A stretch of DNA of 64,000 nucleotides from Isoetes taiwanensis (GCA_021234155.1 JAJEKV010000065.1:3492279-3556278), one strand, 5' to 3'; numbered from the stretch's first letter, positions 46,450 to 57,253 are shown. Numbers and translations: made by a program. Notes: generated by a model from the letters alone, not told the origin.

Positions 46450-46990
46450 TGTTATGCTCTAATAAATTGGTATGATCCCATGGTTAAATCTGAAATTTCT
46501 AGACAGATTGGAAGAAATGCGCATAAGGTGCGTAAGCTTTATAAGAACAAAAGCGAAGCACAACGTGAAATGTAAGCAATTTGCGCATAAGCATAGAATA
46601 CATGGAGAATTCAAGGTGGGAGACTTTGTATAGCTCAGAATTGAAAAATGTAGTAAACTTGCTCCAAGATATGCTGGTCCTTTCAAAATCATTAAAAGGA
46701 TGGGGAACCTAGCCTACCAATTAGAGCTGCCACCACATGTAAAGATTCATGATGTTTTTTCATGTCGGTTTGTTAAAATCCTCTTTACATGACGGAGATC
46801 AATTGCTTCCGGATTTGCAATATATCTAAGGAGAACAATACCTTTGAAGTAATGCCATCCCAAATATTGCAAAAGATCGGGAAATAAAGCTACGCGAGTA
46901 GAACGATCAAAGAAATCCTTATATAATGGGTGGACTATCCTATAGAAGATGCAACTTGGATGACAAGAACTGTTCCGTAAAACTGGCATT
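46450..46990 (+). pseudogene. Integrase C-terminus and chromodomain remnant
   Basis: FKVGDFV and SKLAPRYAGPFKIIKRMGNL followed by AYQLELPPHVKIHDVF are the C-terminal integrase block with its usual 'P+Y.GP+.I' and 'L.LP....+H.VFH'. After a frame change, PSQILQKIGK, then KEILI and WVDYPIEDATWM, correspond to the chromodomain ('IL.....R......+.V.W.G....ATWE'). Confidence 0.7.
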
Positions 46991-46999
46991 GGATTAGGT

Positions 47000-48240
47000 T
47001 TCAAGTTGATTTTAGGACGGTATGAAGAAAACTTGCTGTAATTTTGAGTTTGAATACGATACGAAAGTGAACGGCTAGGGCCATGAATCCATCTCGTTAG
47101 GTCGAGGCCATTCCGCCATTTTTTATCGGCCAGCATTTGTAATTTGTAAAACTTCAGAAAAGAGAAAACAAAAGGGCTATTAAAATAAGTGGCTTAATTG
47201 AAATTATTTTATGGTGTAGTGATTAAGGTATTTACCTTGGGTTCAAACTTGGTGAGTATATGTTTTGAATTATTAAAGCTTAATGAAGTTGTGTGCTTAT
47301 TTATTTGCCATGTACCTAAATTATAGTGTAATGGTTCCAATGTATTTGCAAAGCTAATGTTAGGGGGTTCAATTTGGCTAGGGACATGATATTTTGGCAC
47401 GTCAATAAGGTCATTCTAGTTTATGCTGCAAGATCAAATTTAAGTTATCTTTAGTTATTGGTTTACGATTTTTAGGCCATTATGATTTATGCCATTATAA
47501 TATTGTGCAAGATCCATTTTAACCTTAGTATTTGAGTATTTAGGTATTGAGTTGTTATTAGATACCTTTGACAAGATTTTATCATGTTGCTAGCCTAGTT
47601 GCACCTTGGTCTCCGCCTACGCCTCGGGGAGACTAAGGTAAACCGAGGCCGCGAGTGCTAGTCACTCGACACTAGCGAGTGGGCACTGATGAAGCTCGCT
47701 AGTGAGGACTTGACATTGGTCATGTCAAGTTGCACCTAGATGAAGGTTGTCTCATGAGTTAGAGACTAGTAGCTCAGGGATGCTGCAACATGCTATTTTG
47801 GGTTTTGGGTCGATACGCAGGTTCTGCACCCGTGGATCCTGAGGTATTGGTGTTATGTATTTAAGTATTAACCGGTGTCGGGCGAAGGACCGTCGCATCT
47901 AGGGCAAATCAACATCTAAAGAATTCTTTTTCTGTAGACAGAAAACCAAGAACATTCCAAAAGAAATCTGGAAAGTTCCTTCATGTACTTAGCTGGATAA
48001 AACTAGGACCATACAACATGGATCTTATAGCCTCTCCTTGAGATCTCTAAACGAATAAAAGGACAGCTCGTTAACTACCATAAGCAACCATTTATAAAGA
48101 AGAAAAATCATATTTGTGCCATATTGTGCAGCAATTTTCAATATTTAGAACCTTACATGTCTCTAGCGGGGCATCCTTACTTGTCTCTAGCTGTATAATA
48201 ACAATACATGCATTTTTGTTAGCCTCAAGAGCCAAGCTGC
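47000..48240. other. No gene recognised; contains a 9-bp inverted repeat
   Basis: Non-coding on inspection. ACTAGCGAG (47671-47679) and CTCGCTAGT (47695-47703) are exact inverted arms around a 15-nt loop. Part of this may be the 3' LTR of the chromovirus, but no second copy is in the window. Confidence 0.45.
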
Positions 48241-48261
48241 CTCTATAGATGTTCATAAGAT

Positions 48262-48282
48262 CAATCAATCAATCAATCAATC
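48262..48282 (+). repeat. (AATC)n microsatellite
   Basis: Five uninterrupted AATC units. Confidence 0.9.
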
Positions 48283-48550
48283 CCTCTGTTCTCATTAGAT
48301 TTCTTGTCATCAGATTTAATCCTTCATCAGTTGAGCCAATGTAGATAATATGTGCTAAAGAATATGGGGCTGAGAAGTCTGGGCAATGCATATAGATGGA
48401 AATTACTTCTTTCTTGATCAGTATGGACAAAAGCAATAAGCAGAACTCCTAACAATTGAGCTCAAGCTCTACAGGAGTTACTATGAAGTACGATCTTTTA
48501 ACAAAAAATGCTCAAGAGATGATTTAGGTCTTGAAATTTAGAAACCAGCA

Positions 48551-48636
48551 TGTACTTTTGTTTATTCCATCTGCGAGCTGATAGACCTAGCAAGTACTTT
48601 TGTCTATTCCATTTGCGAGCTGATATGTAGTGGAAT
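48551..48636 (-). repeat. 42-bp tandem duplication in the Copia remnant
   Basis: GTACTTTTGT(T/C)TATTCCAT(C/T)TGCGAGCTGAT occurs at 48552 and again at 48594. Confidence 0.7.
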
Positions 48637-48735
48637 AGTATTGAGGTGCGAGGCGAGTCCAAGCTGCTTCTTAAGAAAACAGACCTGAGTTATTAACTTA
48701 ATGCCACTTTGAGTTGTGGGCAAAAGTATGATGGT

Positions 48736-48778
48736 GGGGTGCAAAAGCACGCGTCCGGACGCATGCTTTTAGCACCCC
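48736..48778. repeat. 43-bp near-perfect palindrome inside the TIR element
   Basis: The centre is CGTCC|GGACG (axis between 48756 and 48757). Arms run out through GCACGCG/CGCATGC (one mismatch), AAAA/TTTT and GGGGTGC/GCACCCC, with one bulged A at 48771. It would form a long hairpin or cruciform. Confidence 0.85.
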
Positions 48779-49064
48779 TGCTTCCTGCTTTTTTTTGGGT
48801 GCTGGTGGGTTCATTTTTTTACACCCTTCATTTGTTAAGAGGATTCTTCAGCCAAGAATCGCTCCACATTGCGATGTACCACCACTCATCTATTAGCTCG
48901 AATTTTCCATCGATTAGCATCGATTTCATTAGATTGGAGTCCCACTAGTCTTGAGATGAATGAGAAATGACCCAAACTCCAAATTGGCATGTGAATCTTT
49001 AATTAGTTGCTCAATCCATCATATCTTTTCATAAAACTTATCCATCAAGGTAGGATTGTCATTT

Positions 49065-49580
49065 CGACCATATTCAGCCTAAAAGCCCCATCTAATTTTG
49101 CTTAAATTGGGCTGACTTAAGAGATTTCTCACCGCTTTACAAAAACCTCGTTGTAAGAATGGTTTTTCTTTTAATTTTTCACTCAATATCCCAAATTAGG
49201 TTCTCAAATTTTGCACGAGGGATATGGGTGCATGGCCGATTATGAAAATCTAAAAAGCCCCATCTGATTTAGCTTAATTTGGGCTGAATTAAAAAATTTT
49301 TGTTCAAACTGGCTGTAAATGGTTTTTTCTAATTGCTCACACAATATCCCAAATTAGGTTCTGAAATTTTGCAAGTAGGATATGGGTGCATGGCCGATTA
49401 TGAAAATCTGAAAAGCCCCATCCGATTTAGCTTAATTTGGGCTGAATTAAGAAATTTTGTTCTGTTTTACCAAAATTGCTGCAGAAATGGGTTTTCTCTA
49501 ATTGCTCACTCAATATCCCAAATTAGGCCCTGAAATTTTGCATGTATGATCGAATTGCATGGCCGATTATGAAAAACAAA
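49065..49580 (+). repeat. ~160-bp tandem repeat inside the TIR element
   Basis: CAATATCCCAAATTAGG recurs at about 49184, 49342 and 49511, and AAAAGCCCCATC at 49081, 49253 and 49411, giving periods of 158-172 bp. Each unit also has GCATGGCCGATTATGAAAA and TTAATTTGGGCTGA. A more diverged unit seems to precede them (about 48960-49065). Confidence 0.85.
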
Positions 49581-50264
49581 CAAAAAAAAAGTGCTGGAAA
49601 GTGCTGGGTGCTGCATCCGTTTATTTGCTACCCACCAGCATACTTTTGCCCTTGTCCAGGTATAAAGTTGAAGATCCTGATATCATGTAGCAGCTAAATC
49701 TTTCTCTTGTTCCTGTGCATAAAGCTTTGAGTTTAGGTTCTGTAGTACCGGGGCTAACAGTGGTTTGCTTTTGGATGCCCATGTACTTACAATAATGACA
49801 CGTACCTTTTTTGTTGTGAAGGTCATGTCCTGCCAAGTCTGCACCAGTGTAAGCGTTAATATTGGCTGCTCATCTGTTATGGTGCTCGAAGATAGGCAGG
49901 AATTCTTTTGGCTGCTATCTGGTGTGTTCCAGTAGGATGTCTCATAGACCTACTAACATAGCCTACTGCAAAAGTAAATGAATGGTCCAACTATTGCCTG
50001 TACAACAAAGTCAGGTTAGTGCTCCCTGCTCAAATGGTGTCGGTACGGGTTTGCAGTCCTGTAATATGGAATTTATGAAGAAGTTCTTTGATCTATTTTA
50101 TTTCATGTGATTGAATAAACTCAGCATGCTGCCAAATCTCAACCTTCAAACTGTAGTGTAACAAACCAAGGTCAGTTAATCTCAAAATGTTGCTTGAGCT
50201 TATTTTGTGATGTGAGTGCAGTTGCATCATCTGTGATGATCAGGTCGTCAACATACATAATCAT

Positions 50265-50419
50265 AATGCATATACTACTGCTTCATGTGTGAAATATAAG
50301 CTGCAAACACAGAAATTTTTGAGCTATCAATAGGCATGGTTACAATGCATATACTACACCTTCATGTGTGATATACAAGCTGCGAATGTAGAAACTGTTC
50401 TAGGCTAGCAATAGGCATT
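50265..50419. repeat. ~79-bp tandem duplication in the Copia RT remnant
   Basis: AATGCATATACTAC...TTCATGTGTGA...AGCTGC...GCAATAGGCAT occurs at 50265-50343 and 50344-50419 with several substitutions. It lies immediately upstream of the YVDD block on the minus strand. Confidence 0.75.
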
Positions 50420-50429
50420 AATCGAAGTA

Positions 50430-52200
50430 GTGCCCGCTTGGTGCATATCCGTACATTTTGCAACAAAAAGGAACATTCTCCCATGAATTGTGATTCTTTG
50501 CAAAGTTGAAAGTTGGTTTCTCCAAGAGATCAACCTAGTGTAGAGAAATTGAGGTTTGAGAATCCAAAGATTTATATTTCTAGGTGTATATAGGGAAAAG
50601 CTTGCATGGATGTAGGCTTTCAATTCTCTCTCGGGGACGTATCAAGGGAAGGTTGAAATATGAGTTCAAATGTATTTTATATGGGAGCTCAAATGTATTT
50701 TAGATACTAGAGAAATTGAATAGATAAGTAGCATTGATGCCTAGTAAAAGGGTCAAGAAGCATCCTGAAGACAAAGTGAGAGATATCATCGACCGCATTT
50801 CATTTAGCTCCGTTTACTATTGACAACTCAATCGAAATCTTATCTATGAATCCTTTATTGCATTCAAGAGACACAAGTTGAAACCGCAAAATAACCACAT
50901 TGCTAATTTATAAATCGTCCTATAGGATGAGCTTTTTGATTGGCAAGTTGGAAACCTCATCAATCGACATTAGAGATCCGCTTGTTTGTGCTTCTCAAAC
51001 TTAGATAAAACTGAAAGTATAGAACCCTAACCTAAGATCCAAGAGCTAGGACATGAGTACCACTGGCGATATTTGGAATCGGTTTGCAAGGAGATCATGT
51101 TAGCCGGATATACATTACAAGATGGGACAATCGCTTCAACATCTCATATCCGGCAGATAACGTTAAGTTTTTTTGTCCAAAACAATTTAAGCCAAAGCAT
51201 TAGAGGGCTTTCAAAGGCTAGCAAAATTAAGCAAAGATCACTTATTCTTGAAGCCCCAAACAAAGGCATGATATGGAAAATCGAAAAGAATTAAGATAAG
51301 AGAGGCATCCAAATTTTATACACACTTCTAGCAATCGCTCGCTTTGGAAAATACATCAATCTACAATAGCTAATAGAACATTTTTTACCTCATTTTTTTC
51401 AGCAAATGAGATCCACCAAAGATCTCGCAAAGTCCTCTTGACAATTCGTTTTAGAGCTCCTTGGTATCCAAGGCGCCCAAAAGACCTCCTCGCTTTTGAA
51501 TTTAGAGATCTCCGGCATCCGCAAAGCCCTCAAACCTCCTAGCTTTTTGTTTTGAACTCAACAACAAATCCGGATATACCCCTCGGCATTTCATTTTGGA
51601 ACTAAGGTAGACTCATGGCATTTCGTTTTTGGAACCAAGCATATCCAAAGCTGGTCACCGCAAATAACCACACAAGACTAGGCATCCTAAAAAGATCTTA
51701 AGGACTAAAGGTTTTGAGACTTTCCAACATATGTAGATACACTAGAAAACACGGACCTCGCTTTTGTATGTGGAAGATTGCTTCCCACACAAGTCAAGCA
51801 TTCAAGTTAAACTCTACTCCATTAAACCTCAGGCCGGATTTCTCCCATCCGTGAGATCATAGCCCATATTTGGGGTAGGGTGATATTTGACCTTCCTACA
51901 TCTCGTTGATTACTTGATCACTTTGGGCCATATTAAATCTTTATCTTTAGAATGGCAAGAGAATTAATGCATGGGATTACGTAAAAATAAAACCCAAACA
52001 CTATTTTTCTTCTTGGGTTTGCATTTGATCAATGTTAGCTTCAGAAGATAGAAAAGCGATAAAAACCAGCGTAATGATAGCAACGCACCTTTACAAGACC
52101 ATTGTATTTCCTATGAGATCTTCGTAATTTTGTTCATTATAACGCTTAGCTCTCAGGTGATATGGTGGAGATAACGCCCTGGGCCGAGGGTGTTACCGTA
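50430..52200. other. No gene recognised
   Basis: Short frames only. A 73-codon plus frame (51073-51294) has no known motif. Direct imperfect repeats of TTTCGTTTT/GAACCAAG type occur near 51580-51640. Confidence 0.5.
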
Positions 52201-52211
52201 CAAAAAATTGA

Positions 52212-52268
52212 GGCATGGCCAAAATGGCGAGGGTGTGCGCAGCACGCCCGAGCCATTTTGGCCATGCC
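52212..52268. repeat. 57-nt strong hairpin
   Basis: The arms GGCATGGCCAAAATGGC (52212-52228) and GCCATTTTGGCCATGCC (52252-52268) are exact complements. Inside them lies a symmetric GA/GA internal loop, then GGGTGTGC (52231-52238) opposite GCACGCCC (52242-52249), fully paired in RNA with one G-U. The apical loop is GCA. It could be a foldback transposon fragment, a small structured RNA or a cruciform. It overlaps a 78-codon plus frame that I do not consider a gene. Confidence 0.85.
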
Positions 52269-52783
52269 AAAAAACAAATTTTATGGTGAACGCAGAGGGC
52301 CGTATGCATTCTCTCCCTTAACACCGGTCGAGGGTTTTCACCGATTCTCGGTAAGTCCACGATTATTCGCCCGCCCTGCAAAAACAGATCCGAACTAACT
52401 CAGTTATGTTTTGAGAGCTCTATTTTTTAGCTCTGCTTGCAAGGAAAGCTCTGCCCTATTCCTGCAAAGCTCCAGAAATCCAGAAAAGAAGGCCTTTGGC
52501 CTTCGCTATGCTTGATTGATTGTGGAAGAGCTCGACTTTCTTTTTGATGGCATTCGCCGGCAGCCTATGCTTAGAAGGTAGCATGTGTTTCAACGATGGC
52601 CATAGCCGCACCTCACTTAGGATAATACCCTAGGATTTTCTCTCGCCGTCTTCGCCTCTTCTCCTTGATTTGTGCGCATTATCCTAGGGCCGTTATAGGA
52701 TATCTGCGTAAAATTTCAGCCATAGCCCGCGTTATTAGCGGATAACAGTTCCAAAAGAACGGCTCAGATTTAATCTGACGGTG

Positions 52784-52788
52784 TAAAC
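52784..52788 (+). repeat. 5-bp target-site duplication, left (TAAAC)
   Basis: TAAAC directly precedes the 5' LTR and is repeated directly after the 3' LTR (57579-57583). Confidence 0.85.
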
Positions 52789-53099
52789 TGTTGAAGATAG
52801 CAGTAATTACAGGAATCTCATCAAACAAGAAGTAGTTAGAATCATTAGATTCTATTGTTTGTTTCTATTTTCAGTATCATTAGAAGGTCAGTCACTTAAG
52901 AGTCAGTTAAGGGAAGCACTACTTAATGACGAGTCTTGAGGACACAACGTATCCAATTGTGTGTACCCTTGATCATCTTTCTTGTTTTCATGACCTCAGG
53001 CGCAGATCACTGAGAGCTCGCCTGCTTGTGTCTCTGTTGTATTTCCTCTGATATCAATCTAGTCTTCTATTCGTTTCTTACTAGATTCATATTCCAACA
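52789..53099 (+). repeat. 5' LTR of the complete Copia element
   Basis: It runs from TGTTGAAGATAG to ATTCCAACA, 311 bp, with TG...CA ends (TGTTG/CAACA short inverted repeat). It is nearly the same as 57263-57578; differences are about a dozen small indels and substitutions. Confidence 0.95.
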
Positions 53100-53114
53100 G
53101 GTTATGGGCCCACA
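53100..53114 (+). promoter_or_regulatory. Primer-binding site of half-tRNA type
   Basis: GGTTATGGGCCCAC directly follows the LTR. It is complementary to the anticodon stem-loop (GUGGGCCCAUAACC) of plant initiator tRNA-Met, not to its 3' end, whose PBS would read TGGTATCAGAGC. Priming by a half-tRNA-iMet is established for Drosophila copia and yeast Ty5. The tRNA sequence is from general knowledge, so the match needs a check. Confidence 0.75.
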
Positions 53115-53168
53115 AATCGCTTGAAGTAGCCGCCTCAGCCGCAAGCAAGAATCTCTATTTTCTAACTC

Positions 53169-54012
53169 ATGGATCCCGCAAATGTTCTCTCATCGCATGC
53201 CACTTTCAGGACGATTCCGAAATTTAGTGGCAAAGATTTCCAGATGTGGAAATGGCGAATTCGCATGCTGTTGGAGGATCATGACCTATGGGAGGTCGTG
53301 GATCCTCAAGAGCCGTTCAATGGTGAAGGGCCAGTTGTAGATTTGGCCTTTAATCCCCGAGAAGGATCGAAAGGCAAAACTATGGCTGGTCGTGGATTGG
53401 ACGATACTCCAGCCCGTCTCATCAAAGGTGCCCAAACAAGCAGGGAAATCATGCGCTTGTTTGAGCACCACTATGCATCACTTAAATGCGCCCCAACGGG
53501 TTCTTCTCCGCAATCAATTGTATGGATTGAAGCTGGCAGAAGATGGTGACGTGACTGAGCATATTTGCAAAATGAAGGAGCTTGTTGACGATCTTGATGC
53601 AACAGGCACCCAAGTCACAGAGGATGAGAAGGTTTGCCTCCTCATCAACAGCCTGCCCGATTCCTTTTCAAGCTTGGTTGTCAATCTCCAAGGAAGCATT
53701 GATAATCATACATTTGAAGCAGCCTTGGATCGTGTTCAACAAGAATCTCTTCGGCAGCAACAAGCAAAGTCAAAGGTTAAAGCTGATTCTTTAATGGTTG
53801 CTACTCTTTCTTCTCAGACAGATCAACTCATGATTGCTGATTCCAAAAGGGAACCCAAGAGATCCAATACTAGGCGATCTAGGCCTGACAAGAGCATTGT
53901 TCGTTGTCACAGATGCCATGTGACAGGACACTATGCCAAAGAATGTCCTGCTCCCAGTCCAGTTGTCCAGTTCCTGAATCACGCTCCTCAACGTCAGAAC
54001 AAGGCAATCTAG
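53169..54012 (+). pseudogene. Copia gag
   Basis: The frame starts MDPANVLSSHATFRTIPKFS, followed by the gag block GKDFQMWKWRIRMLLEDHDL with its conserved Trp pair. After a frameshift near 53400-53530 comes LYGLKLAEDGDVTEHICKMK with LLINSLPDSFSSLVVNL (UBN2-type gag domain), and a CCHC zinc knuckle CHRCHVTGHYAKEC (53905-53946). It forms the particle and binds the element RNA. A stop at 54010-54012 separates it from the protease reading. Confidence 0.9.
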
Positions 54013-54029
54013 TTGAAGGTGAAAATTGT

Positions 54030-54480
54030 ATGGATGAAGATGTTCACATGGATTTTCTATATGCAAATTCAAGACACCTCATCCGGGTCATGTTCCCCGC
54101 CCGGTTTTCGACTCTGGGGCCACCGCCATATGACCCCATTCGCCCAATTTTGTTACTTACAATCCTTTTGAGCATTGCTAGGCCTGTCAAGATGGGAGAC
54201 CATTCTCAAAGAATTTGGTATTGCTACGGGCAATGTGGCAATCCAACTTTCCTCAGGAATGACAAAGTATATCCGAGACGCTCTTTATGTACCGTGCTTA
54301 CAAAAGAGTCTTCTATCCGCTAGCCGCCTCACGATGCAGCCTGTTGGTGCAATTTACACAAGATGTTTGTCATGTTCGCGAATGCCTATGACAAAATCCT
54401 ACTGTCTGACGCCGCTTTTGGGCAACTTGTATCAAGTTAGTGGATTTCCTTCACCCCGGAATCCGCAAATCTTGTGACCT
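54030..54480 (+). pseudogene. Copia protease remnant
   Basis: A GDHSQRI-like flap block, IREALYVPCLQKSLLSASRL ('V.YVP.L..NLLS...L') and the following GNLYQVSGF lead toward the pre-integrase part. The catalytic D-S-G-A-T region (about 54100) is visible only across a frameshift (FRLWGHRHMTPF). Confidence 0.6.
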
Positions 54481-55290
54481 CATTGCTCATCCAAAGTCTT
54501 TGTGGCACTACCGCCTTGGGCATCCGGGATGTCTCGTGTTCAACACTTAGTCCGAAAGGCCTCCTCAAGGACATGCCTCCTCATGTACCATGCAATGTCT
54601 GTCTCCACTAGCAAGAACCCTCGCTCATCCTTTGCCAACTCTTCCTCTCAAGCTTCCCAACCGCTTTGCACTTGTCCACACAGACATATGTGGCTCCAAT
54701 TCGCCTGCTACCGTAGGAGGGAGCTCAATACATCATCACCTTCCTTGACTACCACCATAGCGGAGACGCCTTTTCTCATCCAACTCAAGCAGCCAAAATC
54801 TGAAGCCTTCTTGGCCTTTACCCATTTTGTATTTAAAATGGAAAGATACACGGCCTCCAAACTGATCACCCTCGGAGTGATGGCGGAGGGGAGTTCAATT
54901 CCAAATCCTTTGCTGACTTTTGTTCTACACTGTGGGATCAAACATGAAGTCTCTTCCCTTATTCTCAGAGCAAAACGGACGAAAGCGCAGAACGATCAAC
55001 CGCTCTCTTGATATAGCCCGCTCCTTATTGCTTAGCATGCATGTCCCAAATTATTTTTGGGGTGAAGCCATTCACACCGCAGCCCTACTTGTGAACCGCA
55101 TGCCCCATTCCAGCCTTGATTTCCGATTCCGTAAGAGATATGGACCGGACAACCTATTTCTATCAACCACTTGCGTGTGTTTGATGCAAGGCTTTTGCCC
55201 ACATACCTTCTCGCCAAAAGATCCAAGCTCGATGCTCAAGCCGCCACCGCATGTTCCTTGGTTATTCAATCACCTCCAAGGCCTACCGCC
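54480..55290 (+). pseudogene. Copia pre-integrase and integrase remnant
   Basis: The text changes frame often: HYRLGHPG (LWH.RLGH block, about 54500), a degenerate zinc-binding stretch (HVPCNVC), FALVHTDICGSNSP with the first catalytic Asp (about 54665), and DGGGEFNSKSFADFC with the second Asp region (about 54880). YFWGEAIHTAALLVNRMP (about 55045-55105) is the block after the catalytic Glu. Six or more shifts exclude a functional enzyme as written. Confidence 0.75.
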
Positions 55291-55659
55291 ACCGTACTCA
55301 CCCTGAAGCAAAGAAGTTACTTGTCACATGCCATGCCAAGTTCAACGAATTTGAACCATGCTTTCCTCATCCTTCGCACCCATTTCATTGCCTCGCATGA
55401 ATTCTCCATTGATGTTTGCCTTCCAACTCCTCGCTCCTAGAGAACTGCGCACCACTTGAATCTACACCACTTCCCCCGATGATATGCCCCTCCCTCCCGC
55501 TGTCCCCAATGCATCTTCTCTTCTGAACCTCCCTCTACAAGTCACAGATCTTCCCTCCCGCAATCCTCGACCATCTCGTGATCAAAAGACCTCCGGTTTG
55601 GGCATCGACTATGACTTCTCTCTGTTGAAGAACACCCTTTGAACCTCACACTTTTCCCA

Positions 55660-56460
55660 AGCCATGAATAGTGCACACCGTAAAGAGTGGTTATGTGCAA
55701 TGCATGCAAACTTGACTCTATCCATGAGACCAACACTTGGTCACTAGTTCCCGTGCCTCCTAATCGTGGGCCATTGGTAGCAGATGGGTCTTCCGTGATC
55801 AAGTATACTTCTAATGGAGAAATTGACCGATTCAAAGCCGGCTTGGTGGCTAAAGGCTTCACTCAAATCAAGGCCTTGACTATGAGGAGACTTTTGCTCC
55901 AGCTTGCTAAAATGCCTTCTATTCGACTAATCCTTGCTTTTGCAGCTTTGAATAAACTCCACATTCATCAAATGGACGCCAACAATGCCTTTCTTCATGG
56001 AGATGTTCAAGAAGAAATATATATTGAGCAGCCCCAAGGTTTCATTGATTCCCTTGTTCGCAAAAAGTATGTCGCCTTCAAAGCACTCCTACGGCCTCAA
56101 GCAAGCTTCTTCGAGATCCCGGTATGCCAAACTTGATCAGACCCTCGCCAATCTTAAATTCTCCTCGTCCTTCCGATCCCAGGCCAGTCTATCGATCCTC
56201 ATCTCCGCAAGATCTCCTCATCATCCTAGTTTATGTTGATGACTTATTGCTTCCGCAAAGCACCTCAATGACCTCATTACTCTTAAATCCCAACTCCAGC
56301 CGGTTTTTGCATGAAAGACATTGGCCCAAATTTTCTTATTTCCTCGGTATGTCTCTCAATTATGACCGTGCTAAAGGAACTCTCCATTTGCATCAGAGCC
56401 GCATACATTCAAGACATTCTCCGCCGCTTTGCTCCCTCATCAATTGCAACCCTCAGAGCC
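55660..56460 (+). pseudogene. Copia reverse transcriptase
   Basis: Blocks present are KEWLCAMHANL (MQ.E..AL..N), TWSLVPVPPNRGP, RFKAGLVAKGFTQ, LHIHQMDANNAFLHGDVQEE (with the first catalytic Asp), IEQPQGFID, YGLKQ in a neighbouring frame, and LVYVDDLLL with YVDD at 56232-56243. FSYFLGMSLNYDRAKGTLHL closes the domain. Four or more frameshifts. Confidence 0.85.
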
Positions 56461-56469
56461 ACACCACTT

Positions 56470-57200
56470 GAACCTGGAGTCTCTACTCAATTCCCTGATC
56501 CACCATGCTCCTCCTCCATTCAAGCACATCCATACCAATTACCGCACCATTCTCGGATTACTCAATTTTGTCAAGCATTTGTTCCCCGGCCCGCACTCTC
56601 CTTTTCCTGGTGCAAACTCACCTAATCCAGTCCTAGATCCCAAACATTCTCATTGTGTCTCTCTCTCAAACGAATCCTTCATACCTTTGCCGGGCTTCAT
56701 CCCATGGCCTTTCTACCAAGCCATCGCCTCTCCCCTTCTAGTAGGATACTCGATGCAGATTGGGGCTGATCACAATGACCGCCAACCCGCTTCTAGATTC
56801 ATTTTTTTGCCTTGCGTGAGCTGCCATAAGCCGGAGCAAAGAAGAAGCAAGTGTGTTGTTCTCTCCACCATCGGGCTGAATACATTGCTTTTGCTCATGC
56901 TAGCAAAGAAGCTATTTGGTTACGCTTCAGCAGTTGAACTCAAAGATCAGCCCCCATATTGGCTTGACCATTCATGTGGACAATCAAGGTGCCATTGTAG
57001 CTTGCCAAAAATCCTCGTTTCTACATCGACGCATGAAGCACATAGATATCAGGTTTCATTTTATTCGTGAGCTGTTTGAACAAGGTATCATCACTCTCAA
57101 ATATCCTGGTAATCAAGAGATGCCACCGACATGCTCACTAAACCATTGGCACGCCCCAAATTTGCCAAGTTCATCAACTTCATTCAGTTGGTATGCCTCG
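56470..57200 (+). pseudogene. Copia RNase H
   Basis: Blocks seen are a TILGLLNFVKHLF stretch equivalent to the 'R..VG.L.YL' region, LDADWA near 56750 (first Asp), and KKQVCCSLHHRAEYIAFAHA (SS.EAEY.A region). HVDNQGAIVACQKSSF and KHIDIRFHFIRELFEQGIIT (56970-57100) are the 'DN..A......H.RTKHI....H..R' block. RNase H removes the RNA strand from the hybrid. Broken by frameshifts. Confidence 0.85.
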
Positions 57201-57253
57201 AAAGTGGGGATATTCTCAAGCATCAGAGCCACACCAAGATTCCTCCAATCACC

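Larger units (their letters stand above)
43640..46990 (+). mobile_element. Ty3/gypsy chromovirus pol, plus strand
   Basis: The domain order is protease remnant (43780-44071), reverse transcriptase (44191-about 44940), RNase H (to 45600), integrase (45604-46430), integrase C-terminus (46450-46760) and a degenerate chromodomain (about 46850-46970: WVDYPIEDATWM). A chromodomain at the integrase end defines chromoviruses and is thought to direct insertion to chromatin. Two in-frame stops and at least three frameshifts inactivate it. Gag and LTRs were not found. Confidence 0.85.
48718..49651. mobile_element. 934-bp non-autonomous TIR element with internal minisatellite
   Basis: The left end reads GGGCAAAAGTATGATGGTGG; the inverted right end reads GGGCAAAAGTATGCTGGTGG, a 20-bp terminal inverted repeat with one mismatch. 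TTGT flanks both ends (48714-48717 and 49652-49655), a candidate 4-bp target-site duplication. Next to the left TIR lies a 43-bp near-perfect palindrome. The right half is made of about 3.5 units of 158-172 bp. No transposase frame is present, so it would need help in trans. It separates two parts of the same Copia remnant, which supports insertion. I cannot assign the superfamily. Confidence 0.75.
48400..50420 (-). mobile_element. Decayed Copia remnant, minus strand, interrupted by a TIR element
   Basis: On the minus strand, IMIMYVDDLIITDD (about 50275-50235) is a Copia reverse transcriptase YVDD block. FTFAVGYVSRSMRHPTGTHQ (about 49975-49910) matches the RNase H-proximal 'V..LSR.M..P...H' block. 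Further RNase H-like text runs to about 49670, and low-quality remains continue at 48690-48400 on the other side of the 934-bp insertion. No LTRs were recognised. Confidence 0.65.

Noticed and set aside
52162-52398. 78-codon frame over the strong hairpin as a gene
   Set aside because: Part of it is an inverted repeat translated in both arms, and it has no motif; chance opening is likelier.
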